64,000 bases of DNA from Xenorhabdus anantnagensis (GCF_028598555.1 NZ_JAQRFN010000003.1:62001-126000); one strand, 5' to 3'; shown: positions 1-10,402, counted from the stretch's first letter. Notes: generated by a model not told the origin, from the sequence alone. Numbers and translations: made by a program.

Positions 1-157
1 CACGACTAATGGTTTGGCCATTCACTTTGGCAGCATAACTACCACTTTCACTTGACAGGTAACCTGTTACACCAGTCAACAAAAAAGTCAGGATAATTAG
101 AGCCAACACAATTTTGAGCACAGGACCGTTCGCCGCCGTGCGTAGGTTGTCCATCAT
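1..157 (-). CDS. ppiD: Peptidyl-prolyl cis-trans isomerase D, N-terminal fragment (partial)
   Basis: Reading the minus strand from 157 gives a protein starting MMDNLRTAANGPVLKIVLA, then a hydrophobic segment and the stretch YAAKVNGQTISR, where the window ends. This is the typical start of PpiD: a short cytoplasmic tail, one inner-membrane anchor, then the periplasmic chaperone part. PpiD is a SecYEG-associated periplasmic folding factor. Only about 52 residues are present, so the chaperone and parvulin-like domains cannot be checked. Its place directly after hupB matches the E. coli order. Two ATG codons stand in tandem at the start; the outer one is used here. Confidence 0.85.
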   Translation of the reverse strand, partial: MMDNLRTAANGPVLKIVLALIILTFLLTGVTGYLSSESGSYAAKVNGQTISR

Positions 158-223
158 AAAGACGTAAAACTCCGCTTTAGTGAAAAAGAAACTGTCATAT
201 TACGCTAATTCAAACGCTAAGAG

Positions 224-254
224 AAAAAAAGCGCACCAATCAATTGATGCGCTT
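224..254 (-). terminator. Rho-independent terminator of hupB
   Basis: On the minus strand an 11-bp stem (AAGCGCATCAA paired with TTGGTGCGCTT, one G-T pair) with loop TTGA is followed directly by seven T. It lies after the hupB stop and before ppiD, so it separates the two. Confidence 0.85.
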
Positions 255-330
255 ATATTCTAGACTATCAACACGGCCTAGTCAGTTGAAGTTTACCGCG
301 ATAACAAAAAACCAGAGCCTGTTTTCTGTT

Positions 331-354
331 CATTAACTATTACATTAACTATTA
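331..354. repeat. 12-bp tandem duplication across the hupB stop codon
   Basis: The unit CATTAACTATTA (331-342) is repeated exactly at 343-354. The hupB stop codon lies within the second copy, so the unit doubles the gene end. It is one of a series of short tandem repeats in this window. Confidence 0.8.
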
Positions 355-620
355 ACAGCATCTTTTAAACTCTTTCCAGATCGGAAAGAAGGTACTTTTG
401 CTGCTGCAATTTTGATTTCCTTGCCTGTCTGGGGGTTGCGTCCTGTACGTGCAGCGCGTTCACGCACAGTAAACGTACCGAACCCCACTAAAGCGACATC
501 ATCACCGTCTTTCAATGCACCAGATACTGAAGAAATGAATGCATCTACTACACGTCCGGCTGCTACTTTAGAAATGTTTACATCAGCAGCAATTTTGTCG
601 ATCAGTTGTGATTTATTCAC
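345..620 (-). CDS. hupB: DNA-binding protein HU-beta
   Basis: Small histone-like protein, 91 residues when started at the GTG at 620 ([20 protein letters not shown]). It dimerises, bends and compacts DNA, and supports replication, recombination and nucleoid structure. The HU signature around GFGTF and the DNA-contacting arm [12 protein letters not shown] are intact. An upstream in-frame ATG at 635 would add MGMIR. The GTG start is preferred because E. coli hupB also starts with GTG at this point and the sequence GGGGATGATAAGA before it supplies a ribosome site. It follows lon, as in E. coli, and has its own terminator downstream. Confidence 0.95.
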   Translation of the reverse strand: MNKSQLIDKIAADVNISKVAAGRVVDAFISSVSGALKDGDDVALVGFGTFTVRERAARTGRNPQTGKEIKIAAAKVPSFRSGKSLKDAVNS

Positions 621-647
621 TCTTATCATCCCCATTTTAGTTTTACT

Positions 648-692
648 ATAGTAACGAAACCGATATTAACGAAACCAATAGTAACGAAAACC
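648..692. repeat. 15-bp imperfect tandem repeat, three copies, upstream of hupB
   Basis: Copies at 648-662, 663-677 and 678-692 share the core TAACGAAACC, with one or two changes each. They lie in the lon-hupB spacer just upstream of the hupB start, where the promoter or 5' leader would be. Confidence 0.75.
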
Positions 693-812
693 AATTTATA
701 ACGGATAACACGGCTGTTATGCCGTCATATTAATCCTTTCCAGTATTAGCAAGAAATCATGGAACAGCAAAATATTTAATCAGATAATTAGACTAACCTA
801 ATTTAGTGGCAC

Positions 813-847
813 AAAAAAAGCTGGCAAGTCTGAATTTACTCGCCAAC
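813..847 (-). terminator. Rho-independent terminator of lon
   Basis: On the minus strand GGCGAGT pairs with ACTTGCC around an AT-rich loop and is followed by seven T. It sits about 45 bases after the lon stop codon. Confidence 0.8.
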
Positions 848-891
848 CTATATTTTATACATAGTTCTTGAGTTAGCTCACTATTTTTGTA

Positions 892-3246
892 CTACTTTAG
901 TGATACTACTTCTGCACCAAATACTGGTTCCTGCAAAGCGATAGATAAAACATCTTCTATACGCTTAACTGGATGGATCTCCAAATCTTGGATCACATTC
1001 TGAGGGATCTCTTCCAGATCTCGCTTATTGTCATCTGGGATCACAACCGTCTTAATTCCCCCACGGTGCGCCGCCAGTAGTTTCTCTTTTAGGCCACCGA
1101 TTGGCAGAACTAAACCACGCAGAGTAATTTCTCCCGTCATGGCTACGTCAGCACGAACTGGATTACCCGTCAGGCAAGAAACCAACGCCGTGCACATTCC
1201 AATCCCCGCACTTGGGCCATCTTTTGGTGTTGCACCTTCCGGTACGTGAACATGAATATCACGTTTTTCATGGAAATCAGAACTGATCCCCAGCTTATCA
1301 GCCCGTGCCCGAACAACAGTCAATGCCGCTTGGATAGATTCCTGCATCACTTCACCCAATGAACCGGTATAAGTCAACTTACCTTTACCCGGTACACTGG
1401 CTGTTTCAATCGTCAGCAAATCACCACCGACTTCTGTCCACGCCAGACCTGTTACCTGACCAACTCGATTTTCTGTATCAGCACGACCATAATCCACTCG
1501 CTGCACACCCAGATAATCTTTCAAATTTTCTGCGTTGATTTCGATATGCTTAAGTTTCTTATCCATCAATAATGTTTTGACTGCTTTACGACACAATTTA
1601 GAGATTTCACGTTCCAAACTACGAACGCCAGCCTCACGAGTGTAGTAACGAATAATGCCAAGAATTGCGCCATCATCTATAGTCAGTTCGCCTTTCTTCA
1701 AAGCGTTACGCTCAATCTGTTTTGGCAGTAAATGACGTTTAGCAATATTTAATTTCTCATCTTCGGTATAACCCGATAGACGAATAACTTCCATACGATC
1801 CAGCAATGGAGCCGGGATATTCATAGAATTAGAAGTTGCCACGAACATGACGTCGGAGAGATCATAATCAACTTCAAGATAATGATCGTTAAATGCTACG
1901 TTTTGTTCAGGATCAAGCACTTCCAACAACGCTGAAGCTGGGTCACCACGCATGTCGGATGACATTTTGTCAATTTCATCCAATAAGAACAGTGGGTTTT
2001 TAACCCCTATTTTGGACATTTTCTGGATTAATTTGCCCGGCATTGAGCCAATATAGGTGCGGCGATGCCCACGGATTTCGGCTTCATCACGTACTCCACC
2101 TAATGCCATACGCACATATTTACGCCCAGTTGCGCGTGCGATAGAACGACCCAATGAGGTTTTACCCACACCAGGAGGCCCTACCAGACAAAGTATTGGC
2201 CCCTTGATTTTGCTAACACGGCTTTGTACCGCGAGATATTCAAGAATACGCTCTTTGACGCGTTCCAAACCATAATGGTCTGTATCCAGCACTTCCTGAG
2301 CTTTTACTAAATCTTTTTTTACCTTGCTACGTGAAACCCAAGGAACTTGCACCATCCAATCAATATAACTACGAACAACCGTTGCTTCAGCTGACATAGG
2401 GGACATCATTTTTAATTTCTGCAACTCAGCTTCGGCTTTTTCACGTGCCTCTTTAGGCATTTTCGCGTCTTCGATCTTGCGTCTTAGCGTCTCATGTTCA
2501 TCAGGTGCATCATCCATCTCACCCAATTCTTTCTGGATCGCTTTCATTTGCTCATTCAGGTAATACTCGCGCTGGCTTTTTTCCATCTGTTTTTTAACGC
2601 GATTACGGATACGTTTTTCTACCTGTAGCAGATCGATTTCTGATTCCATCATTGCAATCAGATACTCAATGCGCTCAATAACGTCAGACATTTCTAAAAC
2701 TGCCTGCTTGTCATTGATTTTCAAAGGCATATGTGCAGCGATGGTATCTGCCAACTTTGCCGCATCTTCAATACTGTGCAACGATGTCAATACTTCTGGT
2801 GGGATCTTTTTATTCAGTTTGACATAGCCTTCAAACTGATTAATAGCTGTTCTTACCAGAACTTCTTGCTCACGCTCATCAACTTCAGGGGATTCAAGAT
2901 ATTCAACTTGCGCATAAAAATATTCGCCATTATCCGTCAACGTGGTAATGCGGGCACGCTGCAAACCTTCAACCAGAACTTTTACTGTGCCATCTGGCAA
3001 TTTTAGCATCTGTAAAACAGAAGCCACTGTACCTACGGAGAAAAGATCATTGACTCCCGGCTCATCAGTAGATGCTTCTTTTTGCGCGACCAACATGACT
3101 TGTTTGTCATGCTCCATTGCTGCTTCTAGGCAATGAATCGACTTCTCACGCCCAACAAACAGAGGGATCACCATATGTGGGTAAACCACTACATCGCGCA
3201 AAGGCAATACAGGGATTTCTATGCGTTCGGAACGCTCAGGATTCAT
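892..3246 (-). CDS. lon: ATP-dependent protease Lon
   Basis: Lon is the cytoplasmic AAA+ serine protease that degrades misfolded proteins and short-lived regulators. The 784 residues equal the E. coli length. The order is the N-terminal substrate domain ([20 protein letters not shown]), a coiled segment, an AAA+ module with Walker [10 protein letters not shown] near residue 356 and Walker [10 protein letters not shown], then the protease domain. The catalytic serine lies in [10 protein letters not shown] (about 679) and the lysine in [10 protein letters not shown] (about 722), a Ser-Lys dyad. It lies between clpX and hupB as in E. coli and is preceded by a heat-shock-type promoter, so induction by sigma-32 is expected. 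Confidence 0.98.
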   Translation of the reverse strand: MNPERSERIEIPVLPLRDVVVYPHMVIPLFVGREKSIHCLEAAMEHDKQVMLVAQKEASTDEPGVNDLFSVGTVASVLQMLKLPDGTVKVLVEGLQRARITTLTDNGEYFYAQVEYLESPEVDEREQEVLVRTAINQFEGYVKLNKKIPPEVLTSLHSIEDAAKLADTIAAHMPLKINDKQAVLEMSDVIERIEYLIAMMESEIDLLQVEKRIRNRVKKQMEKSQREYYLNEQMKAIQKELGEMDDAPDEHETLRRKIEDAKMPKEAREKAEAELQKLKMMSPMSAEATVVRSYIDWMVQVPWVSRSKVKKDLVKAQEVLDTDHYGLERVKERILEYLAVQSRVSKIKGPILCLVGPPGVGKTSLGRSIARATGRKYVRMALGGVRDEAEIRGHRRTYIGSMPGKLIQKMSKIGVKNPLFLLDEIDKMSSDMRGDPASALLEVLDPEQNVAFNDHYLEVDYDLSDVMFVATSNSMNIPAPLLDRMEVIRLSGYTEDEKLNIAKRHLLPKQIERNALKKGELTIDDGAILGIIRYYTREAGVRSLEREISKLCRKAVKTLLMDKKLKHIEINAENLKDYLGVQRVDYGRADTENRVGQVTGLAWTEVGGDLLTIETASVPGKGKLTYTGSLGEVMQESIQAALTVVRARADKLGISSDFHEKRDIHVHVPEGATPKDGPSAGIGMCTALVSCLTGNPVRADVAMTGEITLRGLVLPIGGLKEKLLAAHRGGIKTVVIPDDNKRDLEEIPQNVIQDLEIHPVKRIEDVLSIALQEPVFGAEVVSLK

Positions 3247-3332
3247 AGAGCTCTCTCTTCGTTTAGCTTTCGCCAGTTTTTAGGAATCTCTTGAAACACG
3301 GTTTTCACGAGTTTCACTTCAAAGAATACAAA

Positions 3333-3363
3333 ATATATGGGGACAGGAATCTGACATTCAATA
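3333..3363 (-). promoter_or_regulatory. Sigma-32 (heat-shock) type promoter of lon
   Basis: On the minus strand TATTGAAT (3356-3363) is followed 14 bases after the TTGAA core by CCCCATATAT (3333-3342). This fits the CTTGAA-N13-15-CCCCATNT heat-shock pattern, about 90 bases before the lon start. The -10 is a very good match; the -35 lacks the leading C. Confidence 0.75.
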
Positions 3364-3375
3364 GCCTATACCTGT

Positions 3376-3414
3376 AAAAAACAAAATGAGGGAGAATCCC
3401 TCATTTTGTTTTTT
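3376..3414 (-). terminator. Rho-independent terminator of clpX
   Basis: A perfect 18-bp inverted repeat with a 3-base loop; the GC-rich inner part is TGAGGGA/TCCCTCA and the outer part is an A-run and T-run. It lies between the clpX stop and the lon promoter. Being symmetric, it could work in either direction, but only minus-strand genes flank it. Confidence 0.85.
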
Positions 3415-3454
3415 CAATGCATATTGATAATCAGCACTTCCTACCCTATTTTCC

Positions 3455-4726
3455 TCACTCACCAGAAACTTGGGCATCCGGCTTACTATATATCAATAAT
3501 GGTGCGGAACTATCTTCAACAACCGTCTTATCAACGACAACTTTCTCTACGTGTTCCATTGATGGCAGGTCGTACATTGTATCCAGCAGGACTCCTTCAA
3601 CAATTGAACGAAGACCACGGGCACCAGTTTTACGCGCCATTGCTTTTTTCGCTATAGCAGTCAATGCTTCTTTTCTGAACTCCAGTTCAACACCCTCAAG
3701 ATTAAACAGGGCCTGATACTGTTTGGTCAGTGCATTTTTCGGTTCCTGTAGGATTTGAATCAGTGCTTCTTCACTGAGTTCAGTCAGAGATGCCACGACT
3801 GGAAGACGACCAATGAATTCAGGAATTAACCCAAATTTGATCAAATCTTCCGGTTCAACCTGAGCCAGCAATTCACCTTCTGTTGCTTTCTCCGATTCGC
3901 CTTTAACTGTAGCACTAAAACCAATACCTGAACTGACATTCAAACGCTGGCTGACAACTTTGTCCAAACCTGCGAACGCTCCCCCACAAATAAACAGGAT
4001 CTTGGAAGTATCAACTTGCAAAAATTCCTGTTGTGGATGTTTACGACCACCTTGAGGTGGAACTGCCGCCACAGTACCTTCAACCAGTTTCAACAGAGCC
4101 TGCTGAACACCTTCTCCCGATACATCGCGAGTAATTGAAGGGTTATCAGACTTACGGGAAATTTTATCTATTTCATCAATATATACGATACCACGTTGTG
4201 CTTTCTGCACATCATAGTCACATTTTTGCAGAAGTTTCTGAATAATATTTTCTACATCTTCCCCAACATAACCGGCTTCGGTCAATGTCGTGGCATCAGC
4301 CATAGTAAACGGAACATCTAAATAGCGAGCCAATGTCTCTGCTAACAACGTCTTACCGCTACCTGTCGGGCCAACCAACAGAATATTACTTTTACCAAGT
4401 TCCACACCGTTACTGGAGTCACCATTACGTAGTCTCTTGTAATGGTTATAGACAGCAACTGCTAACACCTTTTTCGCTGCTTCCTGACCAATGACGTAAT
4501 CATCCAGATGCTGGCGAATTTCATGAGGAGTAGGCAATGCGCTACGCTCACGATGTGGTACTACCTCTTTAATTTCTTCGCGAATGATATCATTACAGTA
4601 ACCGATACAATCATCGCAGATATACACTGACGGGCCGGCTATTAATTTCCGTACTTCATGTTGGCTTTTCCCGCAGAAAGAGCAATACAGCAGCTTTCCT
4701 GAACCGTCTTTGCGCTTATCTGTCAT
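3455..4726 (-). CDS. clpX: ClpX, ATPase and specificity subunit of ClpXP
   Basis: AAA+ unfoldase that recognises tagged substrates and feeds them to ClpP. It has 423 residues. The N-terminal zinc-binding domain has its four cysteines at 15, 18, 37 and 40 (CSFC and CDDC). The AAA+ core has Walker A GPTGSGKT and Walker B VYIDEIDK. The pore-loop region and the ClpP-docking loop lie in the conserved central part. It follows clpP with a 134-base spacer that shows no obvious terminator, so cotranscription with clpP is likely. A strong terminator follows it. Confidence 0.98.
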   Translation of the reverse strand: MTDKRKDGSGKLLYCSFCGKSQHEVRKLIAGPSVYICDDCIGYCNDIIREEIKEVVPHRERSALPTPHEIRQHLDDYVIGQEAAKKVLAVAVYNHYKRLRNGDSSNGVELGKSNILLVGPTGSGKTLLAETLARYLDVPFTMADATTLTEAGYVGEDVENIIQKLLQKCDYDVQKAQRGIVYIDEIDKISRKSDNPSITRDVSGEGVQQALLKLVEGTVAAVPPQGGRKHPQQEFLQVDTSKILFICGGAFAGLDKVVSQRLNVSSGIGFSATVKGESEKATEGELLAQVEPEDLIKFGLIPEFIGRLPVVASLTELSEEALIQILQEPKNALTKQYQALFNLEGVELEFRKEALTAIAKKAMARKTGARGLRSIVEGVLLDTMYDLPSMEHVEKVVVDKTVVEDSSAPLLIYSKPDAQVSGE

Positions 4727-4860
4727 CAGTCAACCTCACTTTATGAGCTGTTATCCCGTTTATCCGGCATAACAGAAAAAACGCTGTTATTACTCCGTCT
4801 AGTTTTTGGCGTCAACGTCAAGAAACACTAGTATAGGAGTAATAAAGTAATTATTAATAA

Positions 4861-5484
4861 TTAGTTGCGCTGGGTGAATATACTATCAACCAGTCCGTAT
4901 CCCACGGCCTCCTCGGCTGATAAGAAACGATCACGTTCTGTATCCTCAACAATCTTCTCAAGTGATTGCCCGGTATGCTTCGCCATCAATTCGTTCATAC
5001 GAGCTTTAACTTTGAGTATTTCCTGCGCATGGATTTCAATGTCAGTCGCCTGCCCTTGGAAACCACCTAATGGCTGGTGAATCATAACTCTGGAATTTGG
5101 CAGACAGAAACGCTTACCTTTTGCTCCAGCGGTCAACAGGAATGCCCCCATTGAACAAGCCTGCCCCATACAAATAGTACTCACATCTGGTTTGATAAAC
5201 TGCATTGTGTCATAAATAGACATACCTGCCGTAATAACCCCACCCGGTGAGTTGATATATAAATGAATATCTTTTTCTGGATTTTCTGCTTCCAAGAATA
5301 ACATTTGGGCAACGATCAAGTTCGCCATATGATCTTCAACAGGCCCAGTCATAAAAATAATACGATCTTTTAATAAGCGGGAATAGATATCAAATGCACG
5401 TTCTCCACGCGCCGTTTGTTCAACCACCATCGGCACCAAAGACATGTTAGGTGCATATTGATCTTGCTTGCCACTGTATGACAT
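4861..5484 (-). CDS. clpP: ATP-dependent Clp protease proteolytic subunit
   Basis: Serine protease that forms the tetradecameric barrel working with ClpX or ClpA. It has 207 residues. The catalytic serine is S111 in GQACSMGAF and the histidine is H136 in MIHQPLGG, the same numbering as E. coli; a short N-terminal propeptide ahead of SLVPMVVEQ is expected. It is the first gene of the clpP-clpX pair, and a heat-shock-type promoter can be read upstream. tig lies further upstream and ends in its own terminator. Confidence 0.98.
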   Translation of the reverse strand: MSYSGKQDQYAPNMSLVPMVVEQTARGERAFDIYSRLLKDRIIFMTGPVEDHMANLIVAQMLFLEAENPEKDIHLYINSPGGVITAGMSIYDTMQFIKPDVSTICMGQACSMGAFLLTAGAKGKRFCLPNSRVMIHQPLGGFQGQATDIEIHAQEILKVKARMNELMAKHTGQSLEKIVEDTERDRFLSAEEAVGYGLVDSIFTQRN

Positions 5485-5630
5485 TTCCGTCTCCTAATAG
5501 AACTCACGCTGGTGCCATTCATAACTGATTCTACTCGAGATAAGCGATGATGACCATGATCCAAAGTTAACTAACAAGGGGATTTTCCCCCTCTAAAAAG
5601 TAGTAAGCTCTTACATAATAGTAAGAAAGG

Positions 5631-5659
5631 ATATGAGGTTAAATCTGTTTTTTTCAAGG
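5631..5659 (-). promoter_or_regulatory. Candidate sigma-32 promoter of clpP
   Basis: On the minus strand CCTTGAA (5653-5659) is followed after 14 bases by CCTCATAT (5631-5638). The spacing equals that of the lon promoter and the match to the heat-shock consensus is good, with one difference in the -10. It starts just after the tig terminator, about 150 bases before clpP. Confidence 0.6.
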
Positions 5660-5664
5660 ACAAT

Positions 5665-5694
5665 AAAAAACCCGCAAGCATCGCCTGCGGGTTT
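5665..5694 (-). terminator. Rho-independent terminator of tig
   Basis: On the minus strand AAACCCGCA pairs with TGCGGGTTT and is followed by a T-run. It lies 50 bases after the tig stop. Confidence 0.9.
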
Positions 5695-5744
5695 ACTTTA
5701 TTGAGAGCGAGATTTCATCATCTCAGGCAATCAATAAATGAAAC

Positions 5745-7049
5745 TTATGCCATTTGATTTTGGTTCATAAGATCATTGAAGCCAGTTTCTTTTTCAGAAA
5801 CTTTCGCTTTACTCAAAACAAGTTCAACAGCCTGCTCTTCTAAAGCAATGTTGCGAATATTGTTCATCATTTCTTTGTTTTTGCTGTAGTAATCAACAAC
5901 TTCTTTCGGATCTTCGTAAGCTGCTGCCATCTCTTCGATCAACGCGGTAACGCGCTCTTCTTCGACTTTCAGCTCATTGCTGCTGATAACTTCGCCTAAC
6001 AGCAAACCAACAACAACGCGACGTTTAGCCTGCTCTTCAAACAGTTCACGTGGCAGTTCCAGAGCTTGTTGTTCGTTGCCGCCAAAACGCTGAGCAGCCT
6101 GACGACGCAGCACATCGATTTCACCATCAACAACTGCCGCAGGAACTTCAACTTCGTTAGCCTTAACCAGACCATCAAGAACCTGAGTTTTGATGTTATT
6201 ACGAACAGTATTTTTCAGTTCACGTTCCATGTTCTTGCGAACTTCAGCACGCAGACCTTCAACAGTACCGTCAGCAATACCAAAACGCTTAATGAACTCT
6301 TCAGTCAACTCTGGCAGTTCACGCTGTTCAACTTTTTTCAGGTTGATCACGAACTTCGCAGCTTTACCTTTCAGATTTTCTGCATGGTAATCTTCAGGGA
6401 ATGTCACATCAATGGTAAACTCTTCACCAGCTTTGTGACCAACGACACCATCTTCAAAACCTGGGATCATACGACCCTGACCCATTGCCAGAACGAAATC
6501 AGTTGATTTACCGCCTTCGAACTCTTCACCATCAATAGAACCAGTGAAATCAACAGTTACACGATCTTCCGCAGTGGCTGCTTCATCGGTTTCTTTCCAA
6601 TTTGCCTGCTGCTTACGCAAAGTGTCCAGCATGTTGTCAACGTCTGCATCTTTAACTTCAACAACAGGTTTTTCAACTTCGATTTCTTCCAGACCTTTCA
6701 GTTCAATTTCTGGATAAACTTCAAATTCAACTGCATAAGTGAAGTCTTCACCTTCTTTAAATTGCTCAGGTTTGTAGCTTGGTGCGCCTGCCGGGTTGAT
6801 TTTCTGCTCAATGATCGCATTGATGAAATTGCGCTGCATCAGATCACCCAGAACATCCTGAAGAACAGAAGCGCCATAACGCTGCTGAACGATCTTCATT
6901 GGCACTTTGCCCTTACGGAAGCCATCAATACGGGCTTTCTTTGCTACATTAACCAGTTCACTGTTAACTGCTTTTTCGATATCGGCAGCAGGAACGGTGA
7001 TTGACACACGACGCCCAAGGCCTTGAGTGGTTTCAACAGAAACTTGCAT
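5745..7049 (-). CDS. tig: Trigger factor
   Basis: Ribosome-associated chaperone and prolyl isomerase that meets nascent chains at the exit tunnel. It has 434 residues (E. coli 432). The N-terminal ribosome-binding domain carries the signature GFRKGKVP at 43-50. The central FKBP-type PPIase domain (about 150-245) contains [13 protein letters not shown] and the [13 protein letters not shown] stretch. The long helical C-terminal arms follow. It is a single-gene unit upstream of clpP with its own terminator, as in related enterics. Confidence 0.98.
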   Translation of the reverse strand: MQVSVETTQGLGRRVSITVPAADIEKAVNSELVNVAKKARIDGFRKGKVPMKIVQQRYGASVLQDVLGDLMQRNFINAIIEQKINPAGAPSYKPEQFKEGEDFTYAVEFEVYPEIELKGLEEIEVEKPVVEVKDADVDNMLDTLRKQQANWKETDEAATAEDRVTVDFTGSIDGEEFEGGKSTDFVLAMGQGRMIPGFEDGVVGHKAGEEFTIDVTFPEDYHAENLKGKAAKFVINLKKVEQRELPELTEEFIKRFGIADGTVEGLRAEVRKNMERELKNTVRNNIKTQVLDGLVKANEVEVPAAVVDGEIDVLRRQAAQRFGGNEQQALELPRELFEEQAKRRVVVGLLLGEVISSNELKVEEERVTALIEEMAAAYEDPKEVVDYYSKNKEMMNNIRNIALEEQAVELVLSKAKVSEKETGFNDLMNQNQMA

Positions 7050-7323
7050 CTTGTTACCTCAAAAAAATCATAGTGCTCGGTCAACTTCAGAATGGCTGCA
7101 ATGCTTAAAAAAAAGCTAATTGCAGCATTCTTTAAGAACCGGGGCGGTCGCATTTAAAAACCGAGAATCCCTGTGATCAGAAGCGTCCCGAAACCATTCT
7201 AAAAATTTAGACGGAACATTATAGCGACGCAGACAGTATGAGTCGAGAATTGCAGACAAAAGCATGCATGATTCGTTGACTTATGTGATAAACGTTGCTC
7301 AATGGTTACATCACTTTATTGTT

Positions 7324-7450
7324 TATACCCTTCGTCTTTCAAGTTGCTTCTTTGTTGGCTGCGCTCACTCACCTCGGTCACATCGTTATCTATGCTCCCG
7401 GGGATTCGCTCCCTGACCGCCGCGACGCACCGTGAAATCCATTAGGTATA
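7324..7450. repeat. ERIC (IRU) intergenic repeat element
   Basis: A 127-base element begins TATACCCTTCGTCTTTCAAG, contains the GCGCTCACTCACCTCGGTCA and CTCCCGGGGATTCGCTC blocks, and ends AAATCCATTAGGTATA. The length and central blocks match the enterobacterial repetitive intergenic consensus. The right half is diverged and the terminal inverted repeat is only partly kept, so it is an aged copy. It lies in the tig-bolA spacer, after the bolA terminator. Confidence 0.8.
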
Positions 7451-7466
7451 TACACTTGCTGCATAA

Positions 7467-7494
7467 ACAAAAATACAGCCCGAAGGCTGTTTTC
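7467..7494 (-). terminator. Rho-independent terminator of bolA
   Basis: On the minus strand ACAGCC-TTCG-GGCTGT forms a stable UUCG-type tetraloop hairpin followed by ATTTTTG. It lies about 60 bases after the bolA stop. Confidence 0.85.
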
Positions 7495-7553
7495 AAAATT
7501 AAATCTAGATTAATAAAATAAAGACAAACAATCTATTAGATTATCCCGAAAAA

Positions 7554-7877
7554 TCATGAGATTGACGTCGTTGTACTTCCACCGCGACACTCAGGAGAAG
7601 CCAGAACGGCATCTCCCAGTTCTGCCCATTCCTTTTCCGTATAAGTATGAAGCGCCAATGCATGCACTCCTTCTTCCAGTTCTTTAGCCAAGACACTATA
7701 TATTGAGCGGTGGCGATTAAGCATTCTTTGTTCAACAAAATCATTGCTTACCACAATGATTTTAAAATGGCTTTCAGAACCTGCTGGCACATTGTGGCGG
7801 TAACTTTCATCGATCACTTCCAGATGAGAAGACTTAAATGCCGCCTGTAATTTTGCTTCTATTTCTTGACGAACCAT
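7554..7877 (-). CDS. bolA: BolA family transcriptional regulator / Fe-S cluster partner
   Basis: Stress- and stationary-phase-linked morphogene product that also forms Fe-S cluster complexes with monothiol glutaredoxins. The 107 residues are close to E. coli BolA (105). The family core [19 protein letters not shown] and the region [26 protein letters not shown] are intact, including the conserved histidine used for cluster binding. It is transcribed divergently from yajG, as in E. coli, with a 255-base shared upstream region in which no certain promoter was picked out. Confidence 0.95.
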   Translation of the reverse strand: MVRQEIEAKLQAAFKSSHLEVIDESYRHNVPAGSESHFKIIVVSNDFVEQRMLNRHRSIYSVLAKELEEGVHALALHTYTEKEWAELGDAVLASPECRGGSTTTSIS

Positions 7878-8132
7878 CTCATTCTCCTAAATCACCAAAG
7901 GTTACTTATCAATCAAATAATTGATTCTATTTTATTTCCCATGATTTATAACATCGGGATAACTAAATCTCTTTAACCGAATTTACGTAAAGCATTTCTC
8001 TCTGTGTTTCAATCATCAGGGATATGCCGCTACCAATGGCGATGCTATGATTACGGCGGTTTATACTATCAGTATTTATATATCCAAGTATTAATATATC
8101 GAATATCCGAATCTTGAATTGAGAAAACCTAA

Positions 8133-8720
8133 ATGCTAAAGAAAATATTTATTCCATTGATTACGCTTTTCTTTTTAGCTGGATTATCTGGCTGCGCAGA
8201 CTCAGGCAATACTTTAGCCATTCAGCCAAAAATCACTCTGCCCCCAACAGATCCAACCATGAAAGCGATTACAATTAGTATTAGTGGGGCCGATCATCGT
8301 CAAACTCAAGCCCTAGCCCAAATTAACCGTGATGCGCGATTAGTCACATTAGTTCCTTCCCGCGACTTGCGTTTTTTATTGCAAGAAGCGCTGGAAAAGC
8401 AAATGGTAGCTCGCGGCTATATGATTGGCTCTCCCGCCAATGCCAATTTGCAAGTCATTGTAAATCAACTCTATGCCAACGTGAAAGAAGGTAGCCTTCG
8501 TCACGATATTTCAGCAAAAGCTGAAATATCCATCATTGCATATGCACAAGACGGTAGTAAACAAATCAAAAATTATCGTACCAGCTACAATGTTCAAGGG
8601 CCATTAGCAGCGACAAACGCAAAAATTTCTGATGCAGTTAACACAGTCTTATCTGACGTGATCGCAGATATGGCTCAAGATGCCTCTATCAGTACCTTCA
8701 TCAAACAAAACGTCCACTAA
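8133..8720 (+). CDS. yajG: YajG family lipoprotein
   Basis: Predicted outer-membrane lipoprotein of 195 residues. A signal peptide ends in the lipobox LSGC, with the lipidated cysteine at 21. The body resembles E. coli YajG along its length (SRDLRFLLQEALEKQMVARGYMIG, and the C-terminal SDVIADMAQDASISTFIKQN). The biochemical function is unknown; linkage to ampG in many enterics suggests an envelope role. ampG follows after 71 bases with no clear terminator between, so the two are probably one operon. Confidence 0.92.
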   Translation: MLKKIFIPLITLFFLAGLSGCADSGNTLAIQPKITLPPTDPTMKAITISISGADHRQTQALAQINRDARLVTLVPSRDLRFLLQEALEKQMVARGYMIGSPANANLQVIVNQLYANVKEGSLRHDISAKAEISIIAYAQDGSKQIKNYRTSYNVQGPLAATNAKISDAVNTVLSDVIADMAQDASISTFIKQNVH

Positions 8721-8791
8721 CAGGATAATAAATAAACTTTCTGTCTGATTCTGACAAAACTAGATGATATGCAGAAAGTTTTGGGAGGCCC

Positions 8792-10321
8792 ATGATTAAC
8801 CATCATTATTTCAACCTATCTGCATTACGAAATTATCGTACCCTTCTATTGCTGGGCTTTGCCTCAGGTCTACCTCTTGCGCTCACGGCTGGAACGTTAC
8901 AAGCATGGATGACTGTCGAAAATATCGATATCCAAACTATCGGTTTTTTCACTTTGGTTGGTCAAGCCTATGTTTTTAAGTTTCTCTGGGCACCCACAAT
9001 GGACCGATATTCCCCCTCCTTTTTAGGGCGTCGGCGGGGGTGGATGCTTGTTATTCAACTTTTCCTGATCGTCAGTATTGCGGCCATGGGGTTCCTTCAA
9101 CCTTCCCAGCATTTATGGTGGCTCGCTGCACTGGCTGTTTCTGTAGCATTTTTCTCAGCTTCCCAAGATATTATTTTTGACGCCTATAAAACCGACTTGC
9201 TGTCACAGGAAGAACGAGGATCAGGTGCCGCGATTTCCGTACTGGGCTATCGGCTGGCTATGCTAGTCTCTGGTGGATTAGCCCTATTGCTGGCCACCTA
9301 TATTGGCTGGCAAAATATGTATTGGGTCATGGCCGGCATGATGTTGATTGGTATTTATGCCACACTGACAGCCAAAGAACCGGAGCTTAATACAGTACCG
9401 CCAAAAACATTGAGTCAAGCGGTGTTCGAGCCATTATCTGATTTTTTCAACCGAAACAATGCTTGGCTTATCCTGCTGTTGATTATACTGTACAAACTGA
9501 CTGATGCTTTTGCTATCTCACTCAGTACTCCTTTCCTTATTCGTGGTATTGGTTTCAATCCAGCCGAAGTCGGTATGATCAATAAAACCCTCGGACTCGC
9601 TGCAACCATTGTTGGGGCATTGTACGGCGGTTATTTGATGCATAAGATGAGCCTGTTCCGCGCCCTGATGATCTTTGGCATTCTCCAAACCGTATCGAAC
9701 TTCGGTTATTGGATACTTGCTATCACCCCTAAAGACATCTATTCAATGGGAGCCGTGATTTTTCTGGAAAATATCTGTGGTGGCATGGGAACAGCAGCTT
9801 TTGTCGCCCTTCTGATGACCTTATGTAATAAATCATTTTCAGCAACACAGTTTGCTTTGCTTTCTGCATTATCAGCAGTTGGTCGAGTTTATGTTGGCCC
9901 GGTAGCAGGATGGTTTGCGGAAGCATATGGTTGGCCACTGTTTTATTTATTTTCTATTGTTATTGGATTACCGGGACTTGTATTATTGTTAGCCTGCCGT
10001 AAAACACTGGCTTATACTCAAAAAAATGATAGCTTTATCCCCCGGACATTATTCAAGAACGCTTATAAGTCTGCCTTCATTATCATGATATTGGCCGCGC
10101 TGATGTTCATGGTTTGGTTAGTTATCAGCAGCATAGTGTTTGTCATAATTCATTTAGTTTCCCTGATATACGCCATATCTCCAGAATATATTCTATATCT
10201 CCATAAAGTCAGTGACTGGATATCCCCACTATTATCCTTAAGTATAATCATTGGAACCCTAGGCCTTCTTTTAGGAGGAACGTTGGATTATTTGGCTTTA
10301 AAGAAAAGCAAACTCACTTAA
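8792..10321 (+). CDS. ampG: Muropeptide permease AmpG (MFS)
   Basis: Inner-membrane transporter that imports GlcNAc-anhydroMurNAc and its peptides for cell-wall recycling; in species with an inducible AmpC it also supplies the inducer. It has 509 residues (E. coli 491), with about a dozen hydrophobic segments and conserved stretches LLGFASGLPLALTAGTLQAW and SATQFALLSALSAVGRVYVG. The added length is mostly in the more variable C-terminal membrane part. A GGGAGG ribosome site precedes the ATG. No ampC or ampR is visible in the window. Confidence 0.96.
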   Translation: MINHHYFNLSALRNYRTLLLLGFASGLPLALTAGTLQAWMTVENIDIQTIGFFTLVGQAYVFKFLWAPTMDRYSPSFLGRRRGWMLVIQLFLIVSIAAMGFLQPSQHLWWLAALAVSVAFFSASQDIIFDAYKTDLLSQEERGSGAAISVLGYRLAMLVSGGLALLLATYIGWQNMYWVMAGMMLIGIYATLTAKEPELNTVPPKTLSQAVFEPLSDFFNRNNAWLILLLIILYKLTDAFAISLSTPFLIRGIGFNPAEVGMINKTLGLAATIVGALYGGYLMHKMSLFRALMIFGILQTVSNFGYWILAITPKDIYSMGAVIFLENICGGMGTAAFVALLMTLCNKSFSATQFALLSALSAVGRVYVGPVAGWFAEAYGWPLFYLFSIVIGLPGLVLLLACRKTLAYTQKNDSFIPRTLFKNAYKSAFIIMILAALMFMVWLVISSIVFVIIHLVSLIYAISPEYILYLHKVSDWISPLLSLSIIIGTLGLLLGGTLDYLALKKSKLT

Positions 10322-10360
10322 CCTATTTTTCTATTCAATACCTTTTTCACTTCTGCACTA

Positions 10361-10402
10361 CAACAAAAGACTGACAAAGTTCAGTCTTTTGTTGCTATTT
10401 TA
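10361..10402 (+). terminator. Rho-independent terminator of ampG
   Basis: A perfect 14-bp stem, CAACAAAAGACTGA with its complement, and loop CAAAGT, followed by CTATTTTAT. It lies 40 bases after the ampG stop. Confidence 0.8.

Noticed and set aside
412-651. Open frame of 79 codons on the plus strand across hupB
   Set aside because: Antisense to a highly conserved gene; no ribosome site and no recognisable domain.
6066-6506. 146-codon plus-strand frame within tig
   Set aside because: Complement of trigger factor codons; composition follows the sense gene.
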